In this document: positions 18,379 to 27,121 of the stretch, piece after piece
How the letters are laid out: each line of letters begins with the position of its first letter
Position numbering within the stretch: the first letter of the stretch is position 1
Source: Bacillus sp. JCM 19041
GTDB lineage: Bacteria; Bacillota; Bacilli; Bacillales; Bacillaceae_D
Length of the DNA stretch: 36,248 nt
Direction: 5' to 3'
Assembly (NCBI GenBank): GCA_001310375.1
Contig: BAXC01000042.1
Location: 1 to 36,248, forward strand
Notes under the pieces: generated by a model
What the model saw: only the letters and a program-made list of their open reading frames with translations
What the model was told of the DNA's origin: nothing
The model's database searches: none
Made by a program: the position numbers and the translations under genes

Positions 18379-18843
18379 ATGGAGAAAAATAATACAGCGG
18401 AAACGCTCTGGCAAGCTTATTTGCAGAAAGTTCCTACTGCCGCAAACAATGGCTATAGTGCCTTTGCTTTCGGAGATGGTACAAAAGAAATGGCTGATGA
18501 GCTATGCGCTCTTGTTGTCGAAGGAAAAAAAACGGGGACTTCGTCTAATTTTGCTATGTACGGAGAAGAACCAATTCCAAAAACAGGCGAGTACAGTGTG
18601 GTTTTAGATGGCGAAGGCAATGCCGTTGCAATCATTGAATTTATTGCCGTTGATCTCATTCCATATCACGAAGTGACGGAAGAACATGCCTATTTAGAAG
18701 GGGAAGGTGACCGCACGCTTGATTACTGGAGAAGTGTACACGAACCCTTTTTTACGAAAGAACTGGAAAGTGTAGGGCAAGTCTTTACAACTGATATGAT
18801 CGTCGTGTGCGAACGTTTTAAAGTTGTTCAATTGCCCAAATGA
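18379..18843 (+). CDS. ASCH-domain protein (YhfF-like)
   Basis: An intact 154-residue protein of the ASCH (PUA-like) superfamily. Family stretches include FAFGDGTKEMADELCALVVE, GKKTGTSSNFAMYG, IPKTGEYSVVLDGEGNAVAI and AYLEGEGDRTLDYWRSVHEP. ASCH domains are thought to bind RNA or modified nucleosides, and some members hydrolyse N4-acylated cytidines. The GKKTGTSS segment holds the conserved lysine/threonine-serine cluster seen in that family. GGAGG precedes the ATG. The GNAT gene follows within 30 bp. Confidence 0.85.
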   Translation: MEKNNTAETLWQAYLQKVPTAANNGYSAFAFGDGTKEMADELCALVVEGKKTGTSSNFAMYGEEPIPKTGEYSVVLDGEGNAVAIIEFIAVDLIPYHEVTEEHAYLEGEGDRTLDYWRSVHEPFFTKELESVGQVFTTDMIVVCERFKVVQLPK

Positions 18844-18868
18844 AGATGATTTGCTAGGAGGCTTTACC

Positions 18869-19312
18869 GTGGAATTTACACTTGTGCAAAGCACGATAGA
18901 GGATAAAGCTTTTATTTCAGATCTACGGATGGCTGTATTAGCAGATGACTTCAACCGCCATCATTTGCCTGATGAACAAGTCTTGTCTCGCTTTAACGAA
19001 AACTTTAATCCTGACACAACATACTTAATTAAATTCCGTGGAGAAACGATTGGCTGCATTGGCATTCGTCCTGAAGGCGATGAAGTGTCGCTGAAAAACT
19101 TTTACCTTGATCCTGCCTACCAAGGAAAAGGGATTGGCCGCGCTGTTTTTCAATCTGTTCTTCACAAACATCAAGACAAACGTGTGATTACATTAATGAT
19201 TTTTAAAGGGAGCCGTGCAAAAAAGCTCTATGAAACATTTGGTTTTTCTGTTGTTGATGCGAATGAACGTGTGGAGACAATGTGTTTGTATAACAAAGTG
19301 GGCCTCAAATGA
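18869..19312 (+). CDS. GNAT-family N-acetyltransferase
   Basis: A 147-residue acetyltransferase. The acetyl-CoA-binding motif is YQGKGIGRAVFQSVL, preceded by LKNFYLDPAYQ and followed by the C-terminal KKLYETFGFSVVDANERVET. The start is the GTG at 18869 behind AGGAGG (18856-18861). It forms a small operon with the membrane protein and the ASCH gene. The substrate is unknown. Confidence 0.88.
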   Translation: MEFTLVQSTIEDKAFISDLRMAVLADDFNRHHLPDEQVLSRFNENFNPDTTYLIKFRGETIGCIGIRPEGDEVSLKNFYLDPAYQGKGIGRAVFQSVLHKHQDKRVITLMIFKGSRAKKLYETFGFSVVDANERVETMCLYNKVGLK

Positions 19313-19336
19313 ATGAGGCCCACTTTGCTTTTTTCA
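19296..19336 (+). terminator. Terminator of the ASCH-GNAT operon
   Basis: AAAGTGGGCCTCA and TGAGGCCCACTTT pair perfectly, followed by GCTTTTTT. The GNAT stop codon lies in the loop. Confidence 0.9.
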
Positions 19337-19465
19337 CAGCATGGAAAACAAACTTCATCTATCCTTCAGACATATTGCTTTATTTCGTTTGGAATCTCAC
19401 TTATATCGATTGGTTGCACCAATAATCACCTACTTAGACATAAAAAAAGTCCCTATTAAAAAAGG

Positions 19466-19479
19466 AACGAACGTTCGTT
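19466..19479. promoter_or_regulatory. 14-bp palindrome upstream of an MFS gene
   Basis: AACGAACGTTCGTT is perfectly symmetric. A TATAAT box follows at 19530-19535 without a clear -35 box. The symmetry resembles TetR-type operators, but no regulator gene is adjacent. Nothing else was seen in 19337-19625. Confidence 0.45.
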
Positions 19480-19625
19480 TTTAGTGCAGCGAAAGAGAGC
19501 AGATGCTCCCTTGATTTTCATATTATTAGTATAATACAGCGATTATTATAAGTCTATATTTTTTTCAGTTTATTTTGTATTCTTATGAAACCTGGCCAGG
19601 ATGACAAAATGAAAGGATAAAAGCT

Positions 19626-20865
19626 GTGTGGAAACAGTTAGACCAAAACTTAAAAATCCGTTTGTTAGGCGAAGGTTTATTTAATCTTTGTTATTGGATG
19701 TACTTTCCTTTTATTGCCCTGTATTTCACTGCCACACTCGGCACCAGTCTTGCTGGAGGCTTACTGATGTTACCTCCATTTATAAGCCTACTTGGAAATT
19801 TGGCAAGTGGTAGCTTAGCAGATTCATACGGCAGGCGACCTATTATGTTGCTTGGTGCAGTTATGCAGACCTTGATGTTTGCCCTATTTGCTTGTTCATT
19901 CTCTCCATGGGTTGATTATGTAGCCTTTATTGGAGCTGGCCTTGGCGGGGCCTTGTATCGGGCTCCTAGTTTAGCAATGGTCGCAGACCTTGTTGACGAA
20001 CAAGATCGTCGTGGCGTTTTTGCTTTGTTTGCGACAACGAATAATATCGGTTCAGTCATAGGTCCAGCCTTGGTGCCATTTTCTTTTTCCACTATCGGCA
20101 ACCTTTGTTATTTGCAACTGCTTGTGTCTTGCTTATTTATACGATTAGCATTTTCTTTTTCGTTAAAGAAAGCAAACCTTTTCATTCACATTCATCTGGC
20201 ACGAATGTCTTTAAAGAAGCTCCGCAGCTCTATCTAGCTATAAACACATTTTTTCCGATTCGATCTTTTTACGCTTTATTCTTGCTGGCGTCTTTTCCAT
20301 TATGACCATCATGCAGCTTGATCTTTATTTAGCCTATTATGTGGTTAATCTGGTACCGCCCCAATCGGTTCACCCTTTTCTCGGTTGGCCGTCTTATCTC
20401 CTATCAAGTGAACAAATCTTTGGTTTTATGCTTGGACTAAATGGCCTTATGTTTGTCACTCTCATTATTCCGCTCACTAAGCTGACGAGGAAATGGAAGG
20501 AACGAGATATTTTTCTTGCTTCATGCTTGTTGTCAGGGTTTGGATTGTTTGCAATAGGCACTACGACATCCTTTTCTTTGCTGCTATTAATGACGGCGAT
20601 ATTCACTGTTGGAGAGATCATGCGTGCTCCCGTCTCTGAAAGCTTTGTCAGTGCCTATGCGCCAGCGCATGCAAGAGCCACCTATATTAGTGCTTCCAAT
20701 CTTCAATATACTGTTGGTCGTACGCTTGCGCCATTATCGATTCTCTTATCTGCAACGCTTGGCACATCAGCAATATTCTATTTGTTGCTCGGCTTTTCAC
20801 TGATTGGCGCCTTACTTTATTTCTATATGTTTCGCAGCTATGAAGCGAGAAAACGGAGAAGGTAA
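19626..20865 (+). CDS. MFS exporter, two frameshifts near 20073 and 20239
   Basis: A 12-helix drug-exporter-like major facilitator starting at GTG 19626. Motif A is GSLADSYGRRPIMLLGAVMQ, and GAGLGGALYRAPSLAMVADL, DEQDRRGVFALFATTNNIGS and VIGPAL follow. The frame then breaks twice. One base near 20073 restores GAIFFFHYRQPLLFATACVL, and one near 20239 restores YKHIFSDSIFLRFILAGVFS. The C-terminal half, from MTIMQLDLYLAYYVVNLVPP to YEARKRRR, is intact. The repaired length is about 413 residues. The palindrome at 19466 may control it. Confidence 0.82.
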
Positions 20866-20871
20866 ATGATT

Positions 20872-21028
20872 CAAAAAAACTGCCCGATTATTTATTGGGC
20901 AGTTGAGGTTGTCGACAAATTCAATAACCGACCCAGACTGAAAAGAAAACGCTTGTCAGACTAGGAGCGAAGACGTATGCGAGCGTTTGCCTTCAGTCTG
21001 AACTGCCCGATTATTTATTGGGCAGTTG
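20872..21028. repeat. Composite element: duplicated terminator hairpin flanking a long stem-loop
   Basis: Two identical 28-bp copies (20878-20905 and 21001-21028) each form the hairpin AACTGCCC / GGGCAGTT around GATTATTTATT. Only the first has an adjoining A-run (20872-20879), making it a good minus-strand terminator. Between them lies a 95-bp segment with TTGTCGACAAA (20909-20919) and a long stem: CAGACTGAA (20934-20942) pairs with TTCAGTCTG (20992-21000), and AAACGCT (20947-20953) with AGCGTTT (20982-20988). Confidence 0.75.
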
Positions 21029-21033
21029 CATAC

Positions 21034-21195
21034 TTATTTGTTTTCAATTATCTCCATCTCTACTTCTTCTTGCGAAACTGCCGCCGGTGGTGCTGTGTTA
21101 TCGAATAAGATCATACCGAGTCCTTCTTTTAACGGCGAGAAGGGTCTGTCAGCAAGAAGCCTATTTGGCAAACACGTTATCTGGATAGGTGAGCT
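21034..21195 (-). other. Orphan open stretch, possible gene remnant or 26-residue peptide
   Basis: Just downstream of the hypothetical protein, in another frame, the minus strand reads about 55 residues: ISSPIQITCLPNRLLADRPF, then SPLKEGLGMILFDNTAPPAA and a glutamate-rich end (EEVEMEIIENK). It looks protein-like but has no start codon with a ribosome site at its head. AAGGA precedes the internal ATG, which would give a 26-residue peptide. It may be the 3' end of a gene broken by deletion. I do not recognise it. Confidence 0.3.
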
Positions 21196-21197
21196 TA

Positions 21198-21659
21198 TTA
21201 CATTTCTACTCCTTCATTCTCTTCAATAAACTCTTGAAACCACTCTACTTCTAATGGACCATTCAGCAATTCATACCCACTTGTTCCAATAATCATCACA
21301 CCTGTCTCGTTCAAAAAAACAATTGACGGTTTGCCTTTCTGATGGCTAATGTAAAGTTCAAGAGGCTCTTCTTCTACTAACTGTTGGTGATAGACATCCG
21401 TATTCACTCGTTTCACTTGATATTCCCCTAGAAATGAAACAACTTCTTCTACTAATGCAGGTTCCGTTGTATACCATTCGTAGCCGTTTTCTTCGTCGAC
21501 ATTATCTCGCTCGACAGTAATGCCTAAAATAAGTAGATCTTCTTTGTTAAATGGAATAAGTTCTGCAAGATTCCGCTGCCTATTGTCATTTCCAACTTTA
21601 AGCATGATCGCAAATGCAATCCCCACGCACAGCGCTACGAGTACAATCCGTTTTTTCAT
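21198..21659 (-). CDS. Hypothetical membrane-anchored protein
   Basis: A protein of about 153 residues with an N-terminal helix (RIVLVALCVGIAFAIMLKVG) that acts as an uncleaved anchor or signal. The rest is acidic and probably extracytoplasmic (LIPFNKEDLLILGITVERDN, TTEPALVEEVVSFLGEYQVK, PSIVFLNETGVMIIGTSGYE). GGAAGG precedes the start; both GTG 21662 and ATG 21659 are possible. No family was recognised. Transcription would end at the hairpin at 20878-20905. Confidence 0.65.
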   Translation of the reverse strand: MKKRIVLVALCVGIAFAIMLKVGNDNRQRNLAELIPFNKEDLLILGITVERDNVDEENGYEWYTTEPALVEEVVSFLGEYQVKRVNTDVYHQQLVEEEPLELYISHQKGKPSIVFLNETGVMIIGTSGYELLNGPLEVEWFQEFIEENEGVEM

Positions 21660-21662
21660 CAC

Positions 21663-21828
21663 CTTCCGCCTTTGCCCGTTTTATTCATCTATATTCACCT
21701 TATCGGCAAAATACGCCTTTAGATCTAGTAACCATATAAAAAACGTCTATTAAGACGGTCAAATTAAGAATATGCGCCGAGAGAAAATTCTTAATTCTTT
21801 CTCTCACTAGTCTACTCTTACCTTCGAA
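21663..21828. other. Intergenic stretch with an inverted repeat
   Basis: AATTAAGAAT (21762-21771) and ATTCTTAATT (21787-21796) form a perfect 10-bp inverted repeat with a 15-nt loop and no T-run. CGTCT/AGACG near 21743-21756 forms a smaller hairpin. No gene was seen. Confidence 0.5.
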
Positions 21829-22030
21829 ACTCCACATTCACCTTATGAATCTCCATATCCACAATTAATCTCCGCATTTTCTTCTCGAATCTCCGCATTC
21901 AAACACCGAATCTCCACAAAGAGTGCTCGAATCTCCGTACTCAAACACCGAATCTCCACAAAGAGTGCTCGAATCTCCGCGTTGCGGGCTGGAATCTCCG
22001 CATTCACGATGAAATCTCCGCAGTCAAAGT
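21829..22030. repeat. Second 21-bp-period minisatellite array
   Basis: The core (A/T)CTCC(G/A)(C/T)A recurs at 21829, 21850, 21869, 21890, 21911, 21932, 21953, 21974, 21995 and 22015, almost always 21 bp apart. 21890-21931 and 21932-21973 are near-identical 42-bp units with alternating TCAAACACCGAA and AAAGAGTGCTCGAA spacers. The core and the TTTTCTTCTCGAA unit are shared with the array at 1-236, about 21.6 kb away. Confidence 0.85.
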
Positions 22031-22073
22031 CTTTATAATGATCAAATCAAAAATGATCTATCACCTCGATCCA

Positions 22074-23824
22074 TCAGCGATCATTAATCGCTTTCACTTC
22101 ACTCAGATCAAGCTTCGGTTTACGTTGTTCATCAAGTAAGCCATTTACTTCTTGTTGAACATCGGTAATTTGCGTGTAGCAATAGCCCGTCACATAAGGC
22201 AATGCTTTAATTGCATCGGTGATGGCTTGATACCTGACAAGGAATTCCTTCTTTGTTTTCACTTGGTTTCCGTATCCCCAACCATCTTTTGTCGTAAACG
22301 CAATTCCACCGTACTCACTAATGAGCACAGGTTGCCCGTTGTATTCATATCCATTTGCAAACGGGTATTTTTCTTTATTGTGGAGGTACTTATTACTAAG
22401 AAGCGCATTCTTGTCTTCGTATCTCACTAAAAAGCATCCGCAAACTCTTCATAATCATGCAGTGTAATGATGTCGGATATCGTATGTTCCCAGCCGTCAT
22501 TTACAATGACAGGTCGTGTGTCATCGATTGCTTTTGTCGCATAATAAATCGATTCTGTAAATGCTTGCTGCTTTTTATTTGAGAAAATGGCTCCCACACC
22601 CCAAGATTCATTAAACGGCACCCACGTAATGATCGATGGATAATGACAGAGCTGGTTAACGATTTCTTGCCACTCTGTTGTAAACATGCGAACCGCGTCA
22701 ATGGAATACGAATAGGCAGAGGGCATTTCCGCCCATACAAGCAAGCCTTTCTGATCGCATAAATGGTAAAAACGTTCGTCTTCGATTTTTTGGTGTTTAC
22801 GGACGCCATTAAACCCCATTTCCTTGATTGCCTCAATATCTTCCTCAAGCGCTGCGGCTGATGGCGCCGTTAAATTTGTATCTGGCCAATACCCTTGATC
22901 CAATATGAGCTTTTGATAGATTGCCCGATTATTTAAGAGCACTTGACCATCTTGGATTGAGATTTTCCGTAATCCAAAATAAGAACGGGCTTCATCGACC
23001 TTTAATCCATTTGCATAAACAACAAATAAGACATCATATAAATTGGGCTGTTCTGGTGTCCAGTGGGCAACCTGCCACTCGTGAATGTTCGCCGCCAAGT
23101 CAACGGTTAACTGTGTGGTTTTTCCCTCCGGTACAAAGGAAACTCGTCTGACTTCCTTGCCTTTAAAAGAAATAACCGTCTCTACAACGATCTCGCCATC
23201 AACTGCTTTTTCCGTCAGTTTATAATGAAACTTGACTGAACTCTGGTCAAAGTCAGGGATAACCTTCACTTCTTCAAGCCGTTGTTCTTGCACAAATTCC
23301 AGCCATACTGTTTGCCAGATCCCAGTCGTCTGTACGTACCAGCAACCAAAGTTTTCATCAATCCAGCGCTGTTTGCCCCTAGGTTGATGAGAGCTCATAC
23401 TGTCTTCCACCCGAACAACCAACTGTTGAGTTTCATCATCTGTAAGATACGGGGTTATCGTAAAGGAAAATGACGAGTTTCCACCTTGATGAGCACCGGC
23501 ATATTGACCATTTATCCAAACCGTCGTTGCATAATCACTCGCTTGAAAATGAAGCAGCACGTCCTTCCCTTGCTGACTAGCTGGAATCTTTACTTCTCTT
23601 TCATACCAAACAACTGGATGAAAAGTCGGCTCGTTGATTCCACTTTCTTTTGTTTCGTACGAATATGGCACGGTAATGGTTTGTTTAAAATCGGGAGTGT
23701 TCTGCCAACGCTCTTTAAGGCCACGGTTCTCATCATCAAATGCAAACCCCCATTCACCGTTTAAATTCAACCAATCCTCTCTTACAAATTGCGGTCTCGG
23801 AAAATGATTGTCTATTTTGCCCAT
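22074..23824 (-). CDS. Glycoside hydrolase family 2 enzyme, frameshifted in the A-run at 22429-22433
   Basis: A GH2 beta-glycosidase (beta-galactosidase/beta-glucuronidase group), about 584 residues once one T is restored between HDYEEFADAF and LVRYEDKNALLSNKY. The N-terminal sugar-binding jelly roll includes REDWLNLNGEWGFAFDDE and VVWYEREVKIP, then TVWINGQYAGAHQGGNSSFS. An Ig-like domain and a TIM barrel follow. Catalytic residues are E406 (acid/base, WVPFNESWG) and E504 (nucleophile, PVLISEYGG). There is no signal peptide, so it acts in the cytoplasm on an imported glycoside. The ATG at 23824 has AAAGGAG upstream. The neighbouring ArsR-type regulator is a likely controller. Confidence 0.9.
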
Positions 23825-23940
23825 CAAAAAACTCCTTTTCTTGTTTTTTAATGTTACGAAATAATTGTTTATAAACTGTTTTTTTGTTTATTAAAACGAA
23901 TAATACGCTCACATTTCCGAATTGTCAAATATATTTATAT

Positions 23941-23965
23941 AAAAAACACGAGCTCATTGCTCGCG
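23941..23965 (-). terminator. Terminator of the ArsR-type gene
   Basis: On the minus strand GCGAGC pairs with GCTCGTG across AATGA, followed by T6. It lies 8 bp after the regulator's stop. The stretch 23825-23940 is the AT-rich leader of the GH2 gene. Confidence 0.85.
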
Positions 23966-23972
23966 CTTGTAC

Positions 23973-24898
23973 CTATTCATAGAAATGGATTCCTACCTTT
24001 AAATCTTGAGGGTAATCACCAAATGTCTTACCAAATAAGTTCATGCCACCCTTATGCTCGGCATCTTCTTTTATCCCAACCCGAATCGTAATAAACCGTT
24101 CTTCTTCTAATTGTAAATCTGTTAAATGAACTGCTTTGCAAGGAATATGATCAATCATCGCCTGTTTTTCATTAACTTCCCATGTTTTCAACGAACCATA
24201 TTGGGTTCTTGTGTTGTCATACCAATGCTTTGGATTTAATTTACCAGCACGATCACCAAAATCTCCTGGCTCGTCCACGTGCCAATATCAACACCATTTA
24301 CCCACACAGTAATATCCGAGGGCCAATCGTGGTTATAATTTGGTGCTTCAGAGCACACTTCACAGGAAAATGTAAAGCTGCGTATCTTTCTTATCTTTTT
24401 AGGGTTAAATGGAAATTTATATTCAAAATATCCCGTTCTTGTCCAGAGAATTTGTGCCTCTACCCGATCTGGATGATAAAACTCCCCCGGCTCATCCTCG
24501 TTTAACACAATCCCATTCTTGTCCGCCATGCCACATGTTGGTGTAGCGGAAAAATCAACATAATGACCAATCGGCATACTGATTTCATACGACTGCAATT
24601 CTTCTCGCTTTTCCATATGATTTAAGGCAATGTGGATATCATCAAAGTTGCGTGTACACATCTTCATCGCACCTCTGCTAGCAGGTCGCAGCTCTGTGAC
24701 AATGAGTCCAGCCTCTGTTAACACATTCACGTTTGATGCTGCTGTTGAGACAGGAATTTGGATCAAATTCGCTAAATCATGGACACTATAGCTCTGTTTG
24801 CTTAATAACTGAATCATACGAATTCGAATCTCTGTTGAAAGCGCATGGGATACTTTACGCAATTTTTCTGGTTCATTAATCGACAACTCTAACAACAT
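23973..24898 (-). CDS. ArsR-type winged-helix regulator with a large C-terminal beta-rich domain, frameshifted near 24275
   Basis: Residues 10-85 form an ArsR-like winged helix (LRKVSHALSTEIRIRMIQLL, SVHDLANLIQIPVSTAASNV, LTEAGLIVTELRPASRGAMK). About 200 more residues follow with aromatic and beta-strand character (VEAQILWTRTGYFEYKFPFN, SFTFSCEVCSEAPNYNHDWP, ITVWVNGVDIGTW), resembling a carbohydrate-binding jelly roll. One G is missing near 24275; repaired, the chain reads GTWDEPGDFGDRAGKLNPKH and continues to GDYPQDLKVGIHFYE. I choose ATG 24898 because AGGAGAAGAGGTG precedes it. Classical ArsR proteins are only about 100 residues, so this is a distinct sensor type. Placement beside GH2 suggests glycoside sensing. 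Confidence 0.8.
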
Positions 24899-24935
24899 GT
24901 CACCTCTTCTCCTATTGGTATAAGCATACATAACT

Positions 24936-25733
24936 CTAACTCGATTTTTTTATTTGTTGATTGCCCAGTTTCTTCCCAACTACACTACCATCTTTTACAC
25001 GCTTTAACTGCGCCACAATAATAACGCTGATGACGCATAGTAGAAACCATGAACTAATTTTGCCTATATGAACGATTGACCAAACCTCTTCTTGATTTGG
25101 ATACGTCCAAGCTCCGTAAAACGTAACGATGTTTTCTGCAATCCATATAAAAAAACCAATTAAGAAAAACGCTAAAACCATTGGCATTTTTAATGTCTTC
25201 TTGTTTACTGTAAAGAAAACAACCGTTCGTAAAAAGACAAGTACCAACATAAGTTTTAAAAGCCATCTCGCATCCCATAAATAATGATGTGTAAAAAAGT
25301 TCCCGTAGATAAGTACGCATAACAACACCGCAAAAACTGCTTTTGGCCAATGGACGATACGCAAGTTTAAACGCCTCCACGCTTGGCAAATATAACTTGC
25401 AACACTCGCATACATAAATCCACTGTACAGAGGTACACCTAAGAATTTACTGTATGCTTCTTCTGGATACGCCCAAGATCCCATATGAACTTTATAAAGC
25501 TCAAGCCCTAAACCAATCACATGAAATAAGCAAATCACTTTAAATTCATCAAATGTCTCTAACTTACATACAAGCATTAGCACTTGCGCGAGCACGCAAA
25601 CAAGCAAGATAAAATCATAGCGGGACATAAATGGAATGTCTACTACTTGAGACAATGCCAATGCCCCAAAAATAACAACGGGGAAAATACAAGACATCGC
25701 TTGATGATACCCAAATAAAAAGAATGTTTTCAT
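24936..25733 (-). CDS. yoaT: DUF817 integral membrane protein (YoaT-like)
   Basis: An intact 265-residue protein with about eight hydrophobic helices. Conserved DUF817 stretches are VHMGSWAYPEEAYSKFLGVP, LYSGFMYASVASYICQAWRR and LVFLRTVVFFTVNKKTLKMP, then WIAENIVTFYGAWTYPNQEE. The repeated W-AYP/W-TYP motifs sit in loops and look functional. The family is widespread in bacteria and has no established biochemical role. It precedes the ArsR-type regulator by 37 bp on the same strand and may be co-transcribed with it. Confidence 0.85.
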   Translation of the reverse strand: MKTFFLFGYHQAMSCIFPVVIFGALALSQVVDIPFMSRYDFILLVCVLAQVLMLVCKLETFDEFKVICLFHVIGLGLELYKVHMGSWAYPEEAYSKFLGVPLYSGFMYASVASYICQAWRRLNLRIVHWPKAVFAVLLCVLIYGNFFTHHYLWDARWLLKLMLVLVFLRTVVFFTVNKKTLKMPMVLAFFLIGFFIWIAENIVTFYGAWTYPNQEEVWSIVHIGKISSWFLLCVISVIIVAQLKRVKDGSVVGKKLGNQQIKKSS

Positions 25734-25971
25734 CTATTCCGTTCTCCTTTTATAAAGTCATAGATTAATATAACAAATTTTTCAAATGATAAGGAGAATA
25801 ATGGAAACTTCGACATTGATACATAGGATTCAATACAAATGCTACACTTTTTTTGTTTTTCACGTGCCCGTTTATGATATAATTATAAGAACAAACATTC
25901 TATTATGACCACGAGATAGATAAATAACATGAAAGGCTTTTTTCGGACAAGCCTTGGAAAGGAGAACAGAG

Positions 25972-26271
25972 ATGGAACAGAAACTCGACCTTATTTTAAA
26001 GAAGCTTGAAACATTGGATGATGTAAAGAAAAGCGTTGAACATTTAGAGACCCGAGTTGGCGAATTATCAGAAATCGTTCTGGCATTACGTGATGGGCAA
26101 GAAGAAACGGAAGCAAAGCTTGATTCCTTATCAATGGACGTCCATCAGGTTAGCGGCGAGATTACCGGTATTAAACAAGGACAAGAGCGACAAGACAAAA
26201 TTCTAGAGTCGCTGGCGATGCGTTCGCTTGAACAAGAAACAGAGCTTCGAGATTTACGGCGCGTTAAATAA
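25972..26271 (+). CDS. Small coiled-coil protein
   Basis: A 99-residue, highly charged protein with heptad-like spacing of hydrophobics throughout (LDLILKKLETLDDVKKSVEH, LETRVGELSEIVLALRDGQE, TKLDSLSMDVHQVSGEI-like middle, QERQDKILESLAMRSLEQET). It has no signal or membrane segment. The start is ATG 25972 behind AAAGGAG; an earlier in-frame ATG at 25954 lacks a site. A TATAAT box lies at 25878-25883 with a poor -35. The leader holds AAGGCTT/AAGCCTT, a small hairpin. Similar uncharacterised coiled-coil proteins are common in Bacillaceae. A structural or adaptor role is possible. Confidence 0.7.
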   Translation: MEQKLDLILKKLETLDDVKKSVEHLETRVGELSEIVLALRDGQEETEAKLDSLSMDVHQVSGEITGIKQGQERQDKILESLAMRSLEQETELRDLRRVK

Positions 26272-26295
26272 TCGTCTTTACCCCTGAACACATAA

Positions 26296-26329
26296 GAGCT
26301 GTATCCACCTCTTACAGCGAATACAGCTC
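26296..26329. terminator. Possible terminator between convergent genes
   Basis: GAGCTGTAT and ATACAGCTC pair perfectly around a 16-nt loop. There is only a weak T-rich tail. It lies between the coiled-coil gene and the pxp cluster, both of which end here. Confidence 0.55.
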
Positions 26330-26338
26330 CCTTTCCGT

Positions 26339-27103
26339 TTACTCGTTTATTCGTTTAATTGAAATACCACTAGCGATCAGCTTCTCGTGAACTTGCTTGG
26401 CAAATGCAAGTGCATGAGCGCCATCCCCATGAATGCAGATTGTATCTGCGATAATATCTATTTCTTTTCCTTGCTCAGTATGAACTTTCCCATCCTGTAC
26501 CATTCGTAACACTTGTTTGCTAGCCTCTTCAGGATCAAGAATAAGGGCATTAGGTGACCTGCGTGACGTTAAACTTCCATCTACTTGATATGTCCGGTCA
26601 GCAAACACTTCACTTGCCGTTTTCAACCCAACTTTTTTCCCGGCTTCGATTAACTTACTTCCCGCAAGTCCATATAACACTAGCTCTGGATTTAATTGAT
26701 AGACCGCTTTTGCAATTGACTCTGCGAGGGCTTCGTTTTTCGCAGCCATATTGTACAAGGCACCATGTGGTTTTACGTGATGAAGGACTGCACCTTCCGC
26801 TGTGGCTATCCCTAAAAGCGCACCAACTTGATAGAGAACGAGATCATAGCCTTCCTCTGGAGTAATATCAATCGTCCTGCGTCCAAAGCCAACTAAATCA
26901 GGCAGGCCAGGGTGAGCGCCAATCGCTACATCATGCGTTAGCGCATATTGAACGGTTTTTCTCATAATGCTCGGATCTCCTGCATGAAACCCACAAGCGA
27001 TGTTAGCTGAAGAGATATAGTTCATAAGCTCCTCGTCACTTCCCATTTTATACATACCATAACTTTCACCCATGTCGCTGTTCAAATCAATTGTTTGTGC
27101 CAT
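26339..27103 (-). CDS. pxpA: 5-oxoprolinase subunit A (LamB/YcsF family)
   Basis: An intact 254-residue protein. It begins [20 protein letters not shown] and has [46 protein letters not shown] and [20 protein letters not shown], then [14 protein letters not shown]. All are hallmarks of the LamB/YcsF family. Together with PxpB and PxpC it performs ATP-dependent hydrolysis of 5-oxoproline to glutamate. It is the last gene of the five-gene minus-strand cluster and has AGGAGGAG before its ATG. Confidence 0.93.
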   Translation of the reverse strand: MAQTIDLNSDMGESYGMYKMGSDEELMNYISSANIACGFHAGDPSIMRKTVQYALTHDVAIGAHPGLPDLVGFGRRTIDITPEEGYDLVLYQVGALLGIATAEGAVLHHVKPHGALYNMAAKNEALAESIAKAVYQLNPELVLYGLAGSKLIEAGKKVGLKTASEVFADRTYQVDGSLTSRRSPNALILDPEEASKQVLRMVQDGKVHTEQGKEIDIIADTICIHGDGAHALAFAKQVHEKLIASGISIKRINE

Positions 27104-27121
27104 TGTTTCTCCTCCTAAGCA

